A stretch of 64,000 nt of DNA, taken from the NCBI GenBank assembly GCA_016790075.1, contig JAEUPP010000006.1, positions 280,087 through 344,086 of the forward strand, given 5' to 3'. How positions within the stretch are numbered: position 1 is the first letter of the stretch; each line of letters opens with the position of its first letter. Both the position numbers and the translations under genes were made by a program. The DNA is from Rhodanobacteraceae bacterium (GTDB lineage: Bacteria > Pseudomonadota > Gammaproteobacteria > Xanthomonadales > Rhodanobacteraceae). Positions 9,518 to 18,027 of this stretch are shown here, piece by piece. The notes below the pieces were generated by a model. It was given only the letters and a program-made list of their open reading frames with translations. It was not told where the DNA came from and searched no databases.

Positions 9518-10143
9518 GGGCTGACCGCCTGGATCGGTTCCGCCAGCGCGCAGACGGCCGCATGTGCACGGCGCAGAAAGTCTGCGCGTGTCTCGGCGGC
9601 GTCGCGTTTCAGCGGCGCGCCGAAACGCACGTTGCAATACAACGGCAGTGGCACATGCGAGCCTTTGGGCAGGCTGCGGTGCAGAGTGTCGAGATAGACC
9701 GGTACGAGGTGCACAGCGGGAAACGTCTCGGCAATGCGGAACAGGCCGCCACGGAACGGTTGCGGCAGGCGATCGGGGGTGCGCGTGCCCTCAGGAAACA
9801 GAATCAACGAATCGCCATGCTCCAGTGCGGCAAACACGCCTGTCAGCGGATCGGGGGCCTGCAGGTCACGGCGTCTTTCGATCAGGATCACGCGCAGCAC
9901 CCTGTTCGCCAGATAGCGACGCAGGCCCGGCTGGTCCCAGTAGTCGCGTGCTGCTACGGGGCGCGTGCTGGCGCGCTGCTCGGGCGTGAGCGCGCTCCAG
10001 ATTGCCAGCGTATCGAGGTGGCTGCAGTGGTTGGCGAAGTACAGGCATTGGCCCGGTGTCGCTTCGGCGCGCCATTGCGCACGTGCGCCTACCAGGAGCC
10101 GGGTGAAGCCCACGAGTCCCGACGCGACCATTCGCTCCATCAT
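9514..10143 (-). CDS. PlsC-like 1-acylglycerol-3-phosphate O-acyltransferase
   Basis: 209 residues. The catalytic HX4D motif is NHCSHLD (His39, Asp44) and the substrate-binding motif is LFPEGTRT (about residues 115-122), both diagnostic of PlsC/LPLAT acyltransferases that acylate lysophospholipid or glycerol phosphate. The start at 10143 overlaps the stop of the upstream CDP-alcohol gene (ATGA), and its own stop overlaps the start of the CdsA-like gene, so the three are translationally coupled. The acyl acceptor is not known. Likely roles are making the phosphatidic acid used by the next enzyme, or acylating the final product. Confidence 0.87.
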   Translation of the reverse strand: MMERMVASGLVGFTRLLVGARAQWRAEATPGQCLYFANHCSHLDTLAIWSALTPEQRASTRPVAARDYWDQPGLRRYLANRVLRVILIERRRDLQAPDPLTGVFAALEHGDSLILFPEGTRTPDRLPQPFRGGLFRIAETFPAVHLVPVYLDTLHRSLPKGSHVPLPLYCNVRFGAPLKRDAAETRADFLRRAHAAVCALAEPIQAVSP

Positions 10144-10781
10144 GCGCGCTGCTCCAGCTGTGCCGCGATGGCCCGTAGCCGCGTGCAGCAGGTGATTGCC
10201 GAACCTGCCGCAATCAGGGCGGCGGCGATGAGCAGGGTATTGGCCTGAGGCAGAAGCTGCAGTTGCACTGGTGCGATCAGACAGGCGACAACCAGGGTCC
10301 ACATGCGATGCGGCTTGGCCATGGGGCCGCGGAAGTCCTGCGCCAGCCCGAGCGCGCCGCCCAGTGTGCGCACATAGGCGGTCAGCGCGGCAAGCAGCGC
10401 GCCGAGCCAGCCTAGCCAGGGCTGGCCCGCGGCCATGCCCAGGGCGACGATAAACAGGCTGTCGGCGATGCGGTCCGGCACTTCGTTGTAGAGCGCGCCG
10501 GCCGGAGTCTGGCGGCCGCCTTCAACTGCAACCAGGCCGTCGAGCAGGTTGCAAAGCAGGCGCAGTACCGCTGCGGCCGCGCATAGCCAGGTATTCCAGG
10601 GTGTCGGTAATTGCAGCAGTGCGTAAGCGCCTGCGGCGGCAAACCCTATGCTCGCGACGGAAATGGCGTTCGGCGACAGTCCGCTGCGCATGAGCAGGGT
10701 CGCAGCTTGGTGGACCAGCGCGTTGTCGCGTGCTGCGATCGGACGGCGGTTGGTTGCGGCGGAAGGTGAGCTCTCGGGCAT
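10140..10781 (-). CDS. CDP-alcohol phosphatidyltransferase family protein (YnbA-like)
   Basis: 213 residues with about six membrane segments. The motif region reads NLLDGLVAVEGGR (78-90) then GALYNEVPDRIAD (95-107). Canonical CDP-alcohol phosphotransferases have DxxDGxxAR...GxxxDxxxD, with four Asp binding two metals. Here the first Asp aligns with Asn78 and the third aligns with Asn99 if spacing from Gly95 is kept, and the AR pair is AV. The enzyme may use CDP-diacylglycerol and an unknown alcohol. It is the first gene of a coupled operon with the PlsC-like and CdsA-like genes. It is not a clear PgsA or PssA. Confidence 0.8.
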   Translation of the reverse strand: MPESSPSAATNRRPIAARDNALVHQAATLLMRSGLSPNAISVASIGFAAAGAYALLQLPTPWNTWLCAAAAVLRLLCNLLDGLVAVEGGRQTPAGALYNEVPDRIADSLFIVALGMAAGQPWLGWLGALLAALTAYVRTLGGALGLAQDFRGPMAKPHRMWTLVVACLIAPVQLQLLPQANTLLIAAALIAAGSAITCCTRLRAIAAQLEQRA

Positions 10782-10830
10782 GCGGGCTCAATAGCGACTG
10801 CGTTCGGCGGCGTCAAGCCGATTGAGCCGG

Positions 10831-11823
10831 TCAGGCTGCGAAGCGCAGGGCGGCTCCGGCGATCAGTGCGTCGAAGTAGTCGCCTGTCAGGCCCAGTTGC
10901 GCTTCGGCCGTTTCCGCGCGATTGACGATGGCGCGGAACGCGGCGTTTTCCGGCCTGTCCTTGGCATACCAGCCAAGATGCTTGCGCGCGATGCGCACGC
11001 CTTGCGTTTCACCATAGAACGCGTGCAGTGCGTGCAGGTGTCCCAGCAGTATCTCGCGGACCTCTGCAAGTGTCGGTGCCGCAAGCACCGCGCCGTGATC
11101 GAGGTAATGCGCGATCTCGCGGAATATCCACGGCCGCCCCTGAGCCGCCCGGCCGATCAGCAGGCCGTCGGCACCGGTATGTTGCAGCACCTGGTGTGCC
11201 TTCTGTGGTGAATCGATATCACCATTGGCGAGCACGGGAATGGTCACGGCCTGCTTGATCGCAGCGATGGTGTCGTATTCCGCCTCGCCTTCGTAAAGGT
11301 CGGCGCGGGTGCGTCCATGCACGGCAAGCGCAGCGATTCCTGCGTCCTGGGCAATGCGAGCAATGCTCACGCCATTGCGATTGTCCCGATTCCAGCCGGT
11401 GCGGATCTTCAAGGTCACGGGGACCTCGACGGCTGCGACGACGGCCTTGACGATGCGCGCGACCAGCGGCTCGTCCTGCAGCAGTGCGGAGCCGGCGTAG
11501 ACGTTGCACACCTTCTTGGCCGGGCAGCCCATGTTGATGTCAATGATCTGCGCGCCATGGGCGACGTTGTAGCGTGCGGCCTCGGCCAGCATGGCCGGGT
11601 CGTAGCCGGCAATCTGCACGCTGATTGGCGCGGGTTCGCCGACATGGTCCATGCGTGACAGCGACTTGCGCGTTTGCCACAGCCGCGGATCGCTGGTCGT
11701 CATTTCCGATACGGCGAGTCCGGCACCCAGGCGCTTGCACAGCTGGCGGAAGGGCTTGTCCGTGACGCCGGCCATGGGCGCAAGGATCAGGGGCGGAGCA
11801 ATGAGGTGTGGACCGATTTGCAT
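10831..11823 (-). CDS. dusB: tRNA-dihydrouridine synthase B
   Basis: 330 residues (E. coli DusB is 321). It is an FMN flavoprotein that reduces uridine to dihydrouridine in tRNA using NADPH. The sequence starts with LILAPMAGVTDKPFR, the FMN-binding start of the Dus barrel, and carries NMGCPAKKVCN, whose GCP cysteine is the catalytic acid; this form is typical of DusB. Later motifs HGRTRAD and LANGDI also fit. fis, which follows dusB in enteric bacteria, is not present. It lies just upstream of the CDP-alcohol operon on the same strand, with a gap of about 49 bases. Confidence 0.92.
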   Translation of the reverse strand: MQIGPHLIAPPLILAPMAGVTDKPFRQLCKRLGAGLAVSEMTTSDPRLWQTRKSLSRMDHVGEPAPISVQIAGYDPAMLAEAARYNVAHGAQIIDINMGCPAKKVCNVYAGSALLQDEPLVARIVKAVVAAVEVPVTLKIRTGWNRDNRNGVSIARIAQDAGIAALAVHGRTRADLYEGEAEYDTIAAIKQAVTIPVLANGDIDSPQKAHQVLQHTGADGLLIGRAAQGRPWIFREIAHYLDHGAVLAAPTLAEVREILLGHLHALHAFYGETQGVRIARKHLGWYAKDRPENAAFRAIVNRAETAEAQLGLTGDYFDALIAGAALRFAA

Positions 11824-11911
11824 GGGCGCGGATTGTACGCAGGCCGCGGCGCTGCGAAAGCGCAGGCTGCTCAGCCCGGTCCATTGCCGCGGGACTCATA
11901 CGGAGGTTTGC

Positions 11912-12400
11912 ATGAAGCGGTGGTTAGGGTTGGCAATACTGGGCTGGGCGGCGGCCGGTGCCGCGCATGAAACTCCTGAGGCTGCCGTGGATGCCTTCTG
12001 GCGCGCGCTGTCGCATGGGCCCGGGGCTGGTGCGGATGGCAACACGCTGCGTGATCTGTTCGCGCCGGGGGCTCAGGTCTACGGCCTCAGCGAACGCGAA
12101 GGCCGCACCGTGTTGCGCCAGCGCAGCGCGGCCGAGTTCATCGACGCGCAGGTGCGTGTTGACGCAAAGGCGTTTGACGAGCGCGAGATTCATAGAGAGG
12201 TACGTCGCTATGGCGCGTTTGCGGAAGTGTTCGCAACGGTTGAGTCGCGCACGGATCGCACCGCCATAGCGGCCGATTTCACCGGCATCAATAGTCTGCA
12301 TCTGGTGGAGCAGGACGGACGTTGGCGCATTATCGGTCTTTACTATGCGCTGGAACGCCCGGGTCAGCCCTTGCCATTAGCCTGGCGTGGCGAACGCTGA
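11912..12400 (+). CDS. Secreted NTF2-like (SnoaL/DUF4440-type) protein
   Basis: 162 residues. A short signal peptide (MKRWLGLAILGWAAAGAAHE) is followed by a small alpha-beta domain starting ETPEAAVDAFWRAL and ending with DGRWRIIGLYY, the pattern of the NTF2-like superfamily. Such domains bind small molecules or act as enzymes in different settings; no catalytic residues can be assigned. The ATG at 11912 has a good GGAGG at 11902-11906. It stands alone on the plus strand, convergent with the ribokinase gene. Confidence 0.7.
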   Translation: MKRWLGLAILGWAAAGAAHETPEAAVDAFWRALSHGPGAGADGNTLRDLFAPGAQVYGLSEREGRTVLRQRSAAEFIDAQVRVDAKAFDEREIHREVRRYGAFAEVFATVESRTDRTAIAADFTGINSLHLVEQDGRWRIIGLYYALERPGQPLPLAWRGER

Positions 12401-12407
12401 TCGGGTT

Positions 12408-13367
12408 CTAACCGAATCGCTGCTGCACCTGTGCTCGCGTTGGCATGGCGAGGGCGGCACCGGCCCGTTCCGTGCTCAGTGCAGCGACACGGCCCGCCTG
12501 CAGCAGCGCCTCGCGCAGTGCGCGCCGCGGCTGCCGCGCTAGCTCGGCAGCGAGCGCGCCATTGAATGCATCGCCTGCTCCCGTGGTATCGCAGACCTGT
12601 ACGCGTTCTGCGGCCAGGCGATAGCAGCTCGCCGGGTCCTGCCAAGGGGCCGGATCCGCATGCGACACAAAGCAGCCGCGTGCACCCAGGGTGACGATGA
12701 GACTGATGTCGCCCAGCCGGCGGCAGAGCGCGTGCAATTCCTCGTCGCCGAGTGCGGCGATCGCTTCAGCAGCGATGTGCGTGTCCGCACAGCGCGCCAG
12801 CAGTTCGGCGAACTCGGTTTCATTCGGGGTGATCAGGTCGGCATCTGCCAGCAGACTGGCATCCCATTCGGCGTGCACCGGTGCCGGATTCAGCACGCGC
12901 AGGCAGCCGGCGCTCGCGCTGGTGAGTGCGGCGCGGATGGCGCCCATGCCGGTTTCCATCTGCACCAGTACGACGCGCGCAGTGGCAAACAAGTCGGACT
13001 GCGCGCGAACGAATGTCGCGGTCAGGTATTCGTTCGCGGCGAGATCCAGCACGATCTGGTTCTGCCCGTTCGCGTCGACCAGGATGCCGCAGGAACCCGT
13101 CGAGACGTCAGGGCAGGCCTGCCAGCGGGCCGCTATGCCCTCGGTCGCAGCCAGTTCGCGTGCGGTGCGTGCTAGTGCGTCCTCGCCGAGTGCGCCAATG
13201 AATGCGGTCGGCGCGCCCTGACGTGCGCTGGCGACGGCCTGATTGAAGCCCTTGCCGCCGGGGCCGGTAGTGAAGCCAAGGCCACGCCGTGTTTCCCCCG
13301 GCTGCGGAAACCGGTCTATACGCCAGACATGATCCTGGTTGTACGAGCCGACGACGAGGACGTGCAT
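12408..13367 (-). CDS. rbsK: Ribokinase (PfkB family)
   Basis: 319 residues (E. coli RbsK is 309). It phosphorylates ribose, or a related pentose or nucleoside, with ATP. The N terminus VVGSYNQDHVWRIDRFPQPGET and the TTGPGGKGFNQAVA glycine motif bind the sugar. The C-terminal CDTTGAGDAFNGALAAE motif holds the catalytic Asp of PfkB kinases. It is the last gene of a minus-strand run behind a nucleoside transporter and a small membrane protein, which suggests the cell imports nucleosides and phosphorylates the released ribose. Some family members act on nucleosides directly, so the symbol is by best match. Confidence 0.82.
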   Translation of the reverse strand: MHVLVVGSYNQDHVWRIDRFPQPGETRRGLGFTTGPGGKGFNQAVASARQGAPTAFIGALGEDALARTARELAATEGIAARWQACPDVSTGSCGILVDANGQNQIVLDLAANEYLTATFVRAQSDLFATARVVLVQMETGMGAIRAALTSASAGCLRVLNPAPVHAEWDASLLADADLITPNETEFAELLARCADTHIAAEAIAALGDEELHALCRRLGDISLIVTLGARGCFVSHADPAPWQDPASCYRLAAERVQVCDTTGAGDAFNGALAAELARQPRRALREALLQAGRVAALSTERAGAALAMPTRAQVQQRFG

Positions 13368-13388
13368 GAGTAGGACCGTGATACGAAG

Positions 13389-13712
13389 TCAGGGACTGGC
13401 GGGCATCGCCCGCAGGCGCGCCGCGCGGCGATTCCAGCAGCGGAACAAGGTAAGTCTTGCGGCGACGTAGAAAAACGTGAACGTCAGGGCCGCGATCGAT
13501 ACCACAGCGAGCAGCAGCGGTTCACCGAACAACAGGTAGAGCAGAAGCACCGCGAACACCGCACAGAGGCTGCCGAACACCAGGGTGATCACGAACAGGC
13601 GGGCTTCACTAAGGGTCTGGTCGCGTCGCGGTCGCAGCGCAAGCAGCGGCCACCAGGCCCAGTCCTGGTCAGACAGGGCGTTGATGCGATCCTCGAAGCG
13701 ATGTGCGCTCAT
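13389..13712 (-). CDS. Small two-TM membrane protein of unknown function
   Basis: 107 residues. A charged N terminus (MSAHRFEDRINALSDQDWAWWPLLALRP) is followed by two hydrophobic segments (about 42-62 and 68-86) and an Arg-rich C terminus. It lies 4 bases after the nucleoside transporter stop and 21 bases before ribokinase, so it is almost certainly co-transcribed with both. I do not recognise the family. It could be an accessory subunit of the transporter. Confidence 0.7.
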   Translation of the reverse strand: MSAHRFEDRINALSDQDWAWWPLLALRPRRDQTLSEARLFVITLVFGSLCAVFAVLLLYLLFGEPLLLAVVSIAALTFTFFYVAARLTLFRCWNRRAARLRAMPASP

Positions 13713-13716
13713 GGCC

Positions 13717-15249
13717 TCAAAGTTGATTCAGCACGCCGGCGATGGTTGCGGTCATGAAGGTGGCGAGCGAGCCGCCGAGCACGGCGCGCAAGCCGAAACG
13801 GGCGAGGTCGGCGCGCCGGCCGGGCGCAAGGCCGCCGATGCCGCCGATCTGGATTGCGATCGAGGAGAAGTTGGCGAAACCGCAGAGCGCGTAGGCCGCA
13901 ATCACGCGGCTGTGCTCCTGCAGCAGATGCATGTTCTTGGAAAGATCCACATAGGCGACGAATTCGTTGAGCACGACTTTTTGCCCGATAAAACTGCCGA
14001 CCAGCACCGCGTCCTTCCACGGTGTGCCGATCAGCCAGGCGATCGGGGCGAGCACGTAGCCAAAGATGGTCTGCAGGCTCAACGAGACCGGTATGCTCTT
14101 GCCGGCCGAAAGCCACGCATTGATAGTGCTGCCCTCGGCCGCGTAGGCCGCGGCGGTCAGCAGCAAGGCCAGTACGCCCAGAAGTGCACAGGTGACAACG
14201 CCGCCGGTGACGGCGCTGGAACGTGCTGCCGCCTGTGGCGGCTCGCTGTTACCCGTTGCCGGTGCCGCGGCTCCGCGCTGTCCTGCACGGCGGTAGAGTG
14301 CTGAGGCGCCTGCGAGCAGTCCGACACCGACAGCAAACGACAACGCTATCATCCAGCCCGACCAGGTGATGGTGCCGAAGTACTGCAGTGGCGCATTGAG
14401 CATCGCGATCAGCGCGATAAAGGCCAGCAGCATCGCGCCGACATTCAGGGCAAGCTTGAGTCCGTCGCCGGCTCCACTGGCGGCCGCATCAATGACGTTT
14501 GCGCTATGGCGTTCGACTTCTATGCGTACGGTGCCGCGGGTCAGCGGCTCGCGGGTTTCCGGAATCAGGATCTTGGCCAGCACCAGGGTCGCTGGCGCGG
14601 CCATGATGCTAGCGGCCAGCAGGTGTTTGGCGTACTTGGCCATCTCGGCGGGGTCGTTGCCGCCAAGCAGGCCCACGTAGGCGGCAAGCACGCCACCGGC
14701 TATATGCGCCATGCCGCCGATCATGACCGTCATCAACTCCGACTCGGTCATTTTCTCCAGGTAGGGGCGCACGGTCAGCGGGGCTTCGGTCTGGCCTATG
14801 AACACGCTGGCGCAAACCGAGGTGGTTTCCGCGCCGGATACGTTCATGACTTTGGTGATCGCCCAGGACATGCCTTTCACGATCTGCTGCATCACACCCA
14901 GGTGATACAGCACCCCCATAAGGGCAGCGAAGAAGATGATGGTCGGCAACACCTGGAACGCGAAGATGAAGCCGAAAGTGTTCGCGTCCAGCAGTTTGCC
15001 AAAGATAAATTCGGAGCCGACCTTGTTGAACTCAAGCAGATGGACAAAGCCCTTGCCGAGTCCGTCGAACAGTGTCGCGCCGAGCGGCACCTTGAGCACG
15101 AAAGCGGCGAACAGGATCTGCAGGGAAATGCCCGTTGCGACCAGTTTCCAGTCAACCGCGCGGCGGTTGTTGGAGAACGCATAGGCCATCAGTACGAGTA
15201 CGAACAAGCCGAAAAAGCCGAACAGAATGTGCCCAAGGGCAGCCAACAT
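13717..15249 (-). CDS. Concentrative nucleoside transporter (NupC/CNT family)
   Basis: 510 residues, many membrane segments. CNT proteins carry nucleosides into the cell with protons or sodium. Diagnostic sequences are GQTEAPLTVRPYLEKMTESEL (split across 250-270), the VNVGAMLLAFIALIAM stretch, and the late VLVGSFIGQKVVLNEFVAY and GFANFSSIAIQIGG motifs. The protein is longer than E. coli NupC (400), with an insert of low-complexity residues around PATGNSEPPQAAA. The ATG at 15249 has GGGGA upstream. It is the first gene of the transporter / small protein / ribokinase operon. Confidence 0.92.
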   Translation of the reverse strand: MLAALGHILFGFFGLFVLVLMAYAFSNNRRAVDWKLVATGISLQILFAAFVLKVPLGATLFDGLGKGFVHLLEFNKVGSEFIFGKLLDANTFGFIFAFQVLPTIIFFAALMGVLYHLGVMQQIVKGMSWAITKVMNVSGAETTSVCASVFIGQTEAPLTVRPYLEKMTESELMTVMIGGMAHIAGGVLAAYVGLLGGNDPAEMAKYAKHLLAASIMAAPATLVLAKILIPETREPLTRGTVRIEVERHSANVIDAAASGAGDGLKLALNVGAMLLAFIALIAMLNAPLQYFGTITWSGWMIALSFAVGVGLLAGASALYRRAGQRGAAAPATGNSEPPQAAARSSAVTGGVVTCALLGVLALLLTAAAYAAEGSTINAWLSAGKSIPVSLSLQTIFGYVLAPIAWLIGTPWKDAVLVGSFIGQKVVLNEFVAYVDLSKNMHLLQEHSRVIAAYALCGFANFSSIAIQIGGIGGLAPGRRADLARFGLRAVLGGSLATFMTATIAGVLNQL

Positions 15250-15504
15250 AGATTTCCCCAAAAGCCCGAGCTGGCGCGGGCATAACCGCGCGGCATAAGT
15301 TGGACGAGCGTAGTTCATGCTTGAACGGCGAGGCAAGGCGCCTGCAGCGACGACTGGGTCCGGTGCCCTCGCCCGGGCTAGGACACAGCGCCTGCTCGCC
15401 GGGTGGGGCCGAGGTGAATTCCGGGTTTTTCCGCGACTTGCGCAAGTTTGCCTATACTCGGACTTCGCAGGCGTCAGGCGCGGCGCGCGAAAGGGGGGCA
15501 GGGC

Positions 15505-16926
15505 GTGCTGACAATCAAACGGCGGTTGTTGCTGAGCCACCTGGCAGTCATCCTGCTGGGAGCCGGCGCACTTGGTGCTTATCTGTATTGGGCCATCTCG
15601 AACCAGATGCTGGAGGCGGTTGCGCAGCGGCTGCTCGATAACGTGCGTCTGGTTGAATCGGCTCTCGACGTCGAGGACATACGGGCGTTGGGCGATCGCG
15701 CCGACTCAAGTGCTGGCGAGCGAGTTGCCGGTCGGCTGCGCAATGCGGTGCGCCTGAATAGCGATCTGGCCAGCGCCTATGTCGTCGAGCCGCTAGGGGA
15801 TTCGCTGCGCGTGCTTGCGACCAGCATCAGCGACAGGCAAATCGCTGCCGATTTCCTCAGTGCCGAGGAAATCGGCATGCTGCACCGCGGCATGGACAAG
15901 GCAATGGTCAGCAATATCCGTGTCGCTGCCAGCGAGCGTGCTGAGCTCACCGCGTTAGCTCCGGTCGGCACGGCGCCGCACTCGTATATCGTCGGTGTGC
16001 GCCTTGATGCCGATAGTTTGCAACGCAGCCTCAACCTGCTTCGGCTATCCCTGCTTGGTGCGATCCTGTTCGGTGTGCTGCTGGCGCTGGTGTTGTCGCG
16101 TTTGCTGGCCGAGCTGCTGCAGCGGCGCATTCGTCTGCTGGGTGAGCGCTGCCGGGCGCTGGCTGCCGGCGAGCCGCTGCCTAGCGGGCAGGCTCCTATT
16201 GGCGATGAATTCGACCGGGTCATTGCGGACTTCGATGCCACGGCGCAGCGCCTGCGCGAGACATCGCTTGAGCGTGAGGGGGCGCTTGCGGCGCTGACCG
16301 AGGCCAATACGCAGCTCGAATTCCGCGTCCAGGAGCGTACGCGGGCAATCGAGGAAGCCACGCATCAGCTCAAGAGCGAAATAGAAAATCGGCTGCAGGT
16401 CGAAGCGTTGCTGGCCGAAGCAGCGCTGACCGACGGCCTTACCGGGCTACTGAACCGGCGCGCCATGCTGGAAATGCTGGCGCAGGCGGTTATGGCTTCG
16501 CGTGGCAATGGCGGCTTCAGCATGATTCTTGCGGATGTCGACCATTTCAAACATATCAACGACCGCTACGGCCACGGCATCGGTGATCAGGTACTGAGCG
16601 CGGTCGCGCGCGAACTTGAGCAAGTGCAGGGGGACAGCCGCCATGCAGCTCGCTGGGGCGGTGAGGAGTTCTTCATCGTGTTGCCTGGCACTTCGTTGAT
16701 GGACGCCTGTCGCCGGGCCGAGGAACTGCGGACTCGTGTTGAACGTATGCTGACACCAGTGCGCGGCCTGCGCGTGACCGTGAGCCTGGGGGTGGCCGAA
16801 ATGCAGCCCGGCGAGGTGCTGGACGACTGCCTCAAGCGCTGTGACCAGGCGCTCTACCGGGCCAAGGACGCGGGCCGCAACGCGGTTGTTGCCGCGCGTG
16901 GCAACACCTTTGCCACCATGTCCTGA
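15505..16926 (+). CDS. Membrane-bound diguanylate cyclase with HAMP-GGDEF
   Basis: 473 residues from a GTG start with AAGGGGGG six bases upstream. A membrane segment (about 8-30) is followed by a periplasmic sensor (about 31-175), a second membrane segment (177-202), HAMP, a coiled-coil linker, and a GGDEF domain. The active-site sequence is RWGGEEFFIVLPG (GGEEF at about 384-388), and the metal-binding DVDHFKHINDRYGHGIGD motif is intact, so it should make cyclic di-GMP. The inhibitory RxxD site is absent; the residues at that position are GDSR. The signal sensed is unknown. A PilZ protein (63307-63636) is a possible downstream effector, but I infer no link. Confidence 0.9.
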   Translation: MLTIKRRLLLSHLAVILLGAGALGAYLYWAISNQMLEAVAQRLLDNVRLVESALDVEDIRALGDRADSSAGERVAGRLRNAVRLNSDLASAYVVEPLGDSLRVLATSISDRQIAADFLSAEEIGMLHRGMDKAMVSNIRVAASERAELTALAPVGTAPHSYIVGVRLDADSLQRSLNLLRLSLLGAILFGVLLALVLSRLLAELLQRRIRLLGERCRALAAGEPLPSGQAPIGDEFDRVIADFDATAQRLRETSLEREGALAALTEANTQLEFRVQERTRAIEEATHQLKSEIENRLQVEALLAEAALTDGLTGLLNRRAMLEMLAQAVMASRGNGGFSMILADVDHFKHINDRYGHGIGDQVLSAVARELEQVQGDSRHAARWGGEEFFIVLPGTSLMDACRRAEELRTRVERMLTPVRGLRVTVSLGVAEMQPGEVLDDCLKRCDQALYRAKDAGRNAVVAARGNTFATMS

Positions 16927-17418
16927 AGTGCCTTGCCTCGTCCCGGTGTCCGGTGACGCGCTACGGTGTGCGCGGCTATTTGCGTGAAAATCGCCGCTGC
17001 TTTTCAAGCTGAACGCGTGTTGTCAGGGGTGTGCTCCACGCTTCGCCCGGTGGGGGTATTCGCGTTTCCTGTGTTTTTTGTATTGTGAAATAAGCATTTA
17101 ATTGGAAATTGAAAACAATATCAATGACGATATAGTCCCGGGTCGGCAATCGTCTGCGGGTGCTCCCGCGTGCTGCGTGCAACGCAATTGCAATCCGGTC
17201 GGCGTAATTTCGCTGCCCGGTCCGCGATGGCTGGTTGTTGTGGATTCCATAAGCTCGCACTGGGACTTGGGGCGAGCCGGAGCCGGCGTTGGTCGCTGGG
17301 GTTGCTGAGTCTGGGGCAAACGCCTGCGCAGCAGGTTCCTGGCGAAATCACGGGGGGTGGCAGTCGGACTCGGGGCTTGCCTGCGGACACTTGTTCAGAC
17401 CTTCATAGGGAGTTGGAT
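16927..17418. other. Gene-free stretch with an AT-rich patch
   Basis: I see no gene I can support here. The part around 17060-17130 is clearly AT-rich compared with the flanks (for example ATTTAATTGGAAATTGAAAA) and may be a promoter region or foreign DNA. It lies upstream of the decayed phospholipase-like gene. The last part contains AGGGAG, a ribosome site for the ATG at 17419. Confidence 0.5.
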
Positions 17419-17667
17419 ATGCGCATCATCGGAACGATGATCGTGGGCGCGCTTGCCTTCTCGGTCGCTGGTCAAGCCCATGCCTGGGCGCAGGAAACGC
17501 ACCGTCGCATCGTGCTCGATGCCGTGCAGTACATGAAGAACAACCCGGCGACGACGCGCTACGCCGCGCTGGCGGCCTGGGCGCAGAGCGCCAGCATCAG
17601 CATCGATCAGCTGGCCCAGATACTGGCGCAGTCGGCCTACGACGTCGATGATTTTGCCGACACTTAA
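17419..17667 (+). pseudogene. Truncated zinc-dependent phospholipase C / S1-P1-like secreted protein
   Basis: 82 residues: a signal peptide (about 1-24, ending QAHA) followed by WAQETHRRIVLDAVQYM. A mature N-terminal Trp and a TH motif are the first zinc ligands of zinc-dependent phospholipase C and S1/P1 nuclease families. Those proteins are several times longer and have more His/Asp ligands later, which are absent here, so I call it a truncated remnant. The frame stops at TAA (17665-17667) after YDVDDFADT. The same frame then stays open to 18027 but with no recognisable phospholipase sequence. AGGGAG precedes the ATG. It could instead be an expressed small protein. Confidence 0.5.
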
Positions 17668-18027
17668 GTACAGACTGTGTCGCTCGACGGAGCCAACCGG
17701 GTGGTGCTGCGTTGCTTTTGTCCACAGCGCTCGACGCGGGTGGCAACAGCAACGGACTGTGTCGTGCTGGAAATTGCGGCCACTTACGATAGCGTCGGTT
17801 ACCACGGCAAGCAGGAAAAACCCGAGCGAATCGAGGACACGCGGATGCGGTTCGTCACCAGAAGGGATGGTGACGCACTCGTGCTGGAGAGCCGCGAGCG
17901 AAGCATGATGCACCATGCATTCGTGCTCAACCGAGTCGACCTGGCTTTGCCCGATGGAGTAGCCCTTCAGCTGGAGCTGATTTCGTCGAGTGCGCTCGAA
18001 GGCCGCCATGTCGAGGAAAGCCGCTGA
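17668..18027 (+). other. Open frame continuing past the stop of the phospholipase-like remnant
   Basis: The frame of the preceding gene stays open for another 119 codons after the TAA. It contains sequences such as YDSVGYHGKQEKPERIED and VLNRVDLALPDGVALQLEL. I do not recognise it; it has no clear start (GTG at 17677 has a weak ribosome site). It may be the decayed 3' part of the same or another gene, or it may be translated separately. Confidence 0.35.
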
